Source of the DNA: DATKCA01 sp035544675
GTDB taxonomy: Bacteria > Acidobacteriota > Thermoanaerobaculia > Gp7-AA8
Reading direction: 5' to 3'
Length of the DNA stretch: 6,747 bases
NCBI GenBank assembly: GCA_035544675.1
Contig: DATKCA010000064.1
Location: 1 to 6,747, forward strand
The notes beneath the pieces were generated by a model, which ran no database searches, was not told the origin of the DNA, and worked only from the letters and a program-made list of their open reading frames with translations. Position 1 is the stretch's first letter. The number at the start of each line of letters is the position of its first letter. Positions 3,775-6,747 of the stretch are shown one piece after another. The position numbers and the translations under genes were made by a program.

Positions 3775-6420
3775 GTGCTGACCGCAGGCACGCGCCTCGG
3801 ACCGTACGAGATCGTCTCTCCGATCGGCGCGGGTGGCATGGGCGAAGTCTTCCGCGCACGCGACACGCGCCTCGATCGCACCGTAGCCATCAAGGTCCTC
3901 CCCGATGGCTTCGCGCAGCACGCTGATCACAAGGCGCGTTTCGAGCGCGAGGCCAGAGCGATCTCCGCGCTCAGCCATCCGCACATCTGCGCGCTGTACG
4001 ACGTCGGTTCGGAAAACGGAATCGACTTCCTCGTCATGGAGTACCTGGAAGGTGAGTCGCTCGCCGACCGCCTCCGCAACGGACCGCTGCCGATGGACAA
4101 GGTGCTGCGCTTCGGCATCCAGATCGCCGACGCGCTCGATCGCGCGCACCGCCAGGGCATCGTCCATCGCGACCTCAAGCCGGGAAACATCATGATCACG
4201 CGATCTGGGGCGAAGTTGCTCGATTTCGGGCTCGCCAAAGTGCAGGAGTCCGGGCTCAGGGCTCAGCACTCAATTGCTGAGACCCAGCACAAGCCGATCA
4301 CTGCAGAAGGATCCATCATCGGCACGTTTCAGTACATGGCGCCGGAGCAGCTGGAAGGGGCGGACGCCGATGCCCGGACAGACATCTTCGCGTTCGGCAC
4401 ACTTCTCTATGAGATGGCTACCGGACGGCGGGCGTTCGAGGGGAAGACCAAGACATCGCTGATCGCCGCGATCGTCGATCGCGATCCGCCCTCAATGACC
4501 ACGATTCAACCGCTCACTCCTCCTGCCTTCGAGCGTCTCGTCCGCGGGTGCATGGCCAAGGATCCGGACGATCGATGGCAGTCCGGGCATGACGTCCTGC
4601 TGCAGCTCCACTGGATTGCCGAGGGGGGGTCGCAAGCCGGAGTGGCCGCACCGGTCGCAGCGCGCCGCAGACATCGCGAGTCAGCGGCATGGCTGGCGGC
4701 GATCGCGCTGCTCATCTCGACCGTGGCACTGGCATATCTATGGTGGCGCAACTCCGGCGAGAAACCTCGCGTCGAGCTGACGTTCCAGGCGCCGCCGGGA
4801 ACAGAGTTCTCGTTCGCCCTCTCGCAGCCGGCGATCTCACCGGACAGCCGGCGCATCGTCTTCTCGGTCCGCGGTGACGACGGAAAGTTCTCGCTCTGGC
4901 TCCGTCGCCTGGACAACGGCGCGATGCATCGGATCGCCGGCACGGATGGGGGCTTCTTTCCGTTCTGGTCACCCGACAGCCGCTTCATCGCGTTCTTCTC
5001 GGATGGAAAGCTGCGGAAAGTCGATGCCGCCGGCGGCCTGCCCAAGGTCATCGCCGACGCCAGGTCCCCACGCGGCGGAACCTGGTCGAAAGAGGGGACG
5101 ATCGTCTACGCGCCAGAGAACGACGCTCATCTCCTGGGAGTAGGCGCGAACGGGGGAGCTCCCGCCGGCGTGACCACCCTGGCCGGAGGCGACAACAGCC
5201 ACCGATTCCCGTGGTTTCTTCCGGACGGACGACGCTTTCTCTATCTCTCCCAGAACTTTCCCATGACGGGGCACATTCGCGTGGGCAGCGTCGACTCCAG
5301 CATCGATCAGGAGATCGCCGAGGCGAATTCGATCGTGGCATTTGCACCGGAAGGCTACGTCCTGTTCGTTCGGAACGGAGTGCTGCTGTCGCAACGCTTC
5401 GATCCGGACAGCCTGAAGCTCAGCGGCGAGGCGGCCGTCGTCGCGGAGAACATTCAATACGGCGCGCGCACGGGAAACGCCGCTTTCGCCATATCCCCGG
5501 GCGGAGTCCTGGCGTATCAGACGGGCGACTCGAAGAATTTTTCGCGGCTGACCATCGTGGATCGCAGCGGCGTTGAGCTCGGCGCGATCGGTAAACCTGC
5601 CGACTACCTCCGACCATCGTTCTCGCGCGACGCACAGCGCGTGGCGGCGGAAATCGCAGACTCACAAGGGGCCACAGACATCTGGGTTCACGATCTCGTC
5701 CGCCGGAACGCGATGCGAGTCACGTTCGGGACCGAGCGGGAGTCACACGCGGTGTGGAGTCCGGACGACCAGTGGATCGCCTATTCGGCGGAAACAGCCG
5801 CCGGAGGAACACGCCAGTTGCGGCGGTCGGCGTCGAACGGCTCCGGCAGCCCCGAGACGCTGCTCGAGGCGCCGGGTGACGCAATGGGAGTCGTGGACTG
5901 GTCGGAGGACGGCCGCTTCATCCTTTATCACTCGATCACCACGCCCGGGAACGGCCTCGACGTGAGCAGCTTCTCGATGGCGGATCGGAAGAGCACTCTT
6001 CTCATCGGGTCACCGTTCAATGACTCGGCGCCGCGCCTCTCGGCCGACGGACGCTGGCTGGCCTACAACAGCAATGAGTCCGGCAGGCAGGAAGTGTTCG
6101 TGCGGACGTTTCCGAAGCAGACCGGCAAATGGCAGATCTCAACGGACGGCGGCAACCAGGCGCGTTGGCGCGCCGACGGTCAGGAGCTCTATTACATGGG
6201 CGCCGACGGGCAACTCATGGCCGTCAGCCTCCAGACCGGAACGTCGTTCCGCGCCGGCGTTCCTGCCCCACTGTTCGCGATCCGGACGAAGGTGGCTGGC
6301 GGCTGGCCCTACGACGTGACTCCCGATGGAAAACGGTTCGTCATCAACCAGAGCGTGGAGCAGGAGCAGGTCGCGCCGGTGACAGTCGTGCTGAACTGGA
6401 CCGTGGGTCTCGAGCGCTGA
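3775..6420 (+). CDS. Membrane Ser/Thr protein kinase with C-terminal PD40/TolB-like beta-propeller
   Basis: An 881-residue Hanks-type kinase receptor. The kinase domain (about 11-280) has the G-loop GAGGMGEVF (18-26), VAIK with catalytic Lys40, HRDLKPGN (131-138), DFG (150-152) and APE (189-191), all intact. One hydrophobic helix at about 306-324 (WLAAIALL to YLWW) follows, then a long region probably outside the cytoplasm. This region carries repeated PD40/WD40-like strands: ISPDSRRIVF (354-363), WSPDSRFIAF (398-407), FSRDAQRVAA (616-625), WSPDDQWIAY (661-670), WSEDGRFILY (709-718), LSADGRWLAY (755-764) and VTPDGKRFVI (848-857). The expected role is to sense an unknown ligand through the propeller and phosphorylate cytoplasmic proteins. 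I chose GTG 3775 because MLTAGTRLGPYEI has the standard family opening. The frame stays open back to 3586, but those 63 codons cross a palindrome and have no kinase likeness. The activation loop includes a stretch with repeat-like DNA (4251-4281). The gene stands alone on the plus strand. Confidence 0.93.
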   Translation: MLTAGTRLGPYEIVSPIGAGGMGEVFRARDTRLDRTVAIKVLPDGFAQHADHKARFEREARAISALSHPHICALYDVGSENGIDFLVMEYLEGESLADRLRNGPLPMDKVLRFGIQIADALDRAHRQGIVHRDLKPGNIMITRSGAKLLDFGLAKVQESGLRAQHSIAETQHKPITAEGSIIGTFQYMAPEQLEGADADARTDIFAFGTLLYEMATGRRAFEGKTKTSLIAAIVDRDPPSMTTIQPLTPPAFERLVRGCMAKDPDDRWQSGHDVLLQLHWIAEGGSQAGVAAPVAARRRHRESAAWLAAIALLISTVALAYLWWRNSGEKPRVELTFQAPPGTEFSFALSQPAISPDSRRIVFSVRGDDGKFSLWLRRLDNGAMHRIAGTDGGFFPFWSPDSRFIAFFSDGKLRKVDAAGGLPKVIADARSPRGGTWSKEGTIVYAPENDAHLLGVGANGGAPAGVTTLAGGDNSHRFPWFLPDGRRFLYLSQNFPMTGHIRVGSVDSSIDQEIAEANSIVAFAPEGYVLFVRNGVLLSQRFDPDSLKLSGEAAVVAENIQYGARTGNAAFAISPGGVLAYQTGDSKNFSRLTIVDRSGVELGAIGKPADYLRPSFSRDAQRVAAEIADSQGATDIWVHDLVRRNAMRVTFGTERESHAVWSPDDQWIAYSAETAAGGTRQLRRSASNGSGSPETLLEAPGDAMGVVDWSEDGRFILYHSITTPGNGLDVSSFSMADRKSTLLIGSPFNDSAPRLSADGRWLAYNSNESGRQEVFVRTFPKQTGKWQISTDGGNQARWRADGQELYYMGADGQLMAVSLQTGTSFRAGVPAPLFAIRTKVAGGWPYDVTPDGKRFVINQSVEQEQVAPVTVVLNWTVGLER

Positions 6421-6465
6421 ACGAACGACGTCGACTCGAGATGTGAACGTGATCGGGGAGTGAGC

Positions 6466-6500
6466 GTGTGACTCTGTGGTGACCAACCACAGAGTCACAC
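6466..6500. terminator. Perfect 15-bp-stem hairpin between convergent genes
   Basis: GTGTGACTCTGTGGT (6466-6480) and ACCACAGAGTCACAC (6486-6500) are perfect reverse complements around the loop GACCA. It sits 45 bases after the kinase stop and before the end of the convergent hydrolase gene, the right place for a shared terminator. Neither side has a T tract, so it is not a canonical intrinsic terminator; it may instead be part of the neighbouring repeat element or a transcript-stabilising structure. Confidence 0.6.
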
Positions 6501-6510
6501 AAGCGGCAGA

Positions 6511-6572
6511 GCCGCATGATGAAAATCTCCTCATCCTGAGAAGAATCTATTGGTTAGTAGTACAGAGAGCAC
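6511..6572. repeat. Solo third copy of the dispersed arm repeat
   Basis: From 6525 to 6572 the sequence is nearly identical to the right arm of the composite palindrome, including the run CTGAGAAGAATCTATTGGTT, and it ends GTACAGAGAGCAC exactly as the arm does at 528. The preceding bases GCCGCAT (6511-6517) also match, with a small length difference after them. Only one arm is present here and it has no inverted partner nearby. It ends nine bases before the stop codon position of the minus-strand gene at 6581. Confidence 0.92.
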
Positions 6573-6580
6573 ACAGAGTG

Positions 6581-6747
6581 TCACGGCCGAACGGCCCGGC
6601 GCCGCGGCGGTCCGGAGGCCGGCTCGCTCAGAAACCAGCCGGCGGCAGAAGGCTCCGACTTGAAGAACGACAGAAGCAGTGCCCCTACCTTCTCCTCTCC
6701 CGATCTGGCCGGATGCGTTCCGTCGGCCTCCAGATCCGCCCGGGTCC
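6581..6747 (-). CDS. Probable SGNH/GDSL-type hydrolase, C-terminal fragment (runs off window)
   Basis: Fifty-four codons and a TGA (6583-6581) are visible; the start lies beyond base 6747. The frame opens with ADLEADGTHPARSGEEKVGA, followed by a hydrophobic helix LLLSFF, then a tail with AAGWFL and a basic end, PPRRRAVRP. The D-x-x-H-P pattern (DGTHP) followed by a Gly and a Lys-Val helix is the hallmark of the last block of SGNH/GDSL hydrolases, where Asp and His belong to the catalytic triad. The catalytic Ser block is outside the window, so substrate and export cannot be judged. It converges on the receptor kinase with 160 bp between stops. The family call depends on one short block. Confidence 0.68.
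   Translation of the reverse strand, partial: TRADLEADGTHPARSGEEKVGALLLSFFKSEPSAAGWFLSEPASGPPRRRAVRP

Noticed and set aside
4623..4629. Run of seven G in the kinase linker as a phase-variation tract or sequencing error
   Set aside because: The frame stays open with family-like sequence on both sides (kinase before, membrane helix and propeller after), and a single G7 run is unremarkable in GC-rich DNA.

Overview
This is GC-rich bacterial chromosome, most likely from an acidobacterium or a similar soil bacterium. The phylum is inferred from a long Ser/Thr kinase with one membrane span and a C-terminal PD40/TolB-like propeller, a second kinase at the left edge, a two-domain PPK2 enzyme, GTG starts without clear Shine-Dalgarno sites, and many intergenic palindromic repeats. 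No single marker proves it.

Layout: (1) 1-113, minus: the first 37 codons of a Ser/Thr kinase, with a possible promoter at 131-159. (2) 178-528: a non-coding composite palindrome with 103-bp inverted arms around three further hairpins. (3) 536-794, minus: a decayed remnant of a haem-oxygenase-like diiron enzyme, with a frame change at an apparent internal deletion. (4) 770-2134, minus: a RhlE-like DEAD-box RNA helicase whose last codons overlap the remnant. (5) 2160-3587, minus: polyphosphate:AMP phosphotransferase (PPK2 class II), 25 bp upstream of the helicase and probably in one operon with it. (6) 3588-3774: a divergent intergenic region with a palindrome and a short piece of the arm repeat. 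(7) 3775-6420, plus: the full kinase/propeller receptor. (8) 6421-6580: a convergent spacer with a perfect 15-bp-stem hairpin and a third copy of the arm repeat. (9) 6581-6747, minus: the C-terminal end of a probable SGNH/GDSL hydrolase, open at the window edge.

The pap-helicase pair would join nucleotide recycling from polyphosphate (AMP to ADP) with RNA remodelling, which suggests a stress or energy-limitation role, though only adjacency supports this. The kinase is an independent transcription unit: a cytoplasmic catalytic domain joined through one membrane helix to an extracytoplasmic propeller.

I see no defence system, CRISPR array, transposase, tRNA or rRNA. The most unusual content is the repeat family. 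Its unit occurs as an inverted pair and as a solo copy, and two of the copies begin about ten bases after the stop codon of minus-strand reading frames. Its insertion may be tied to the decay of the diiron enzyme gene.
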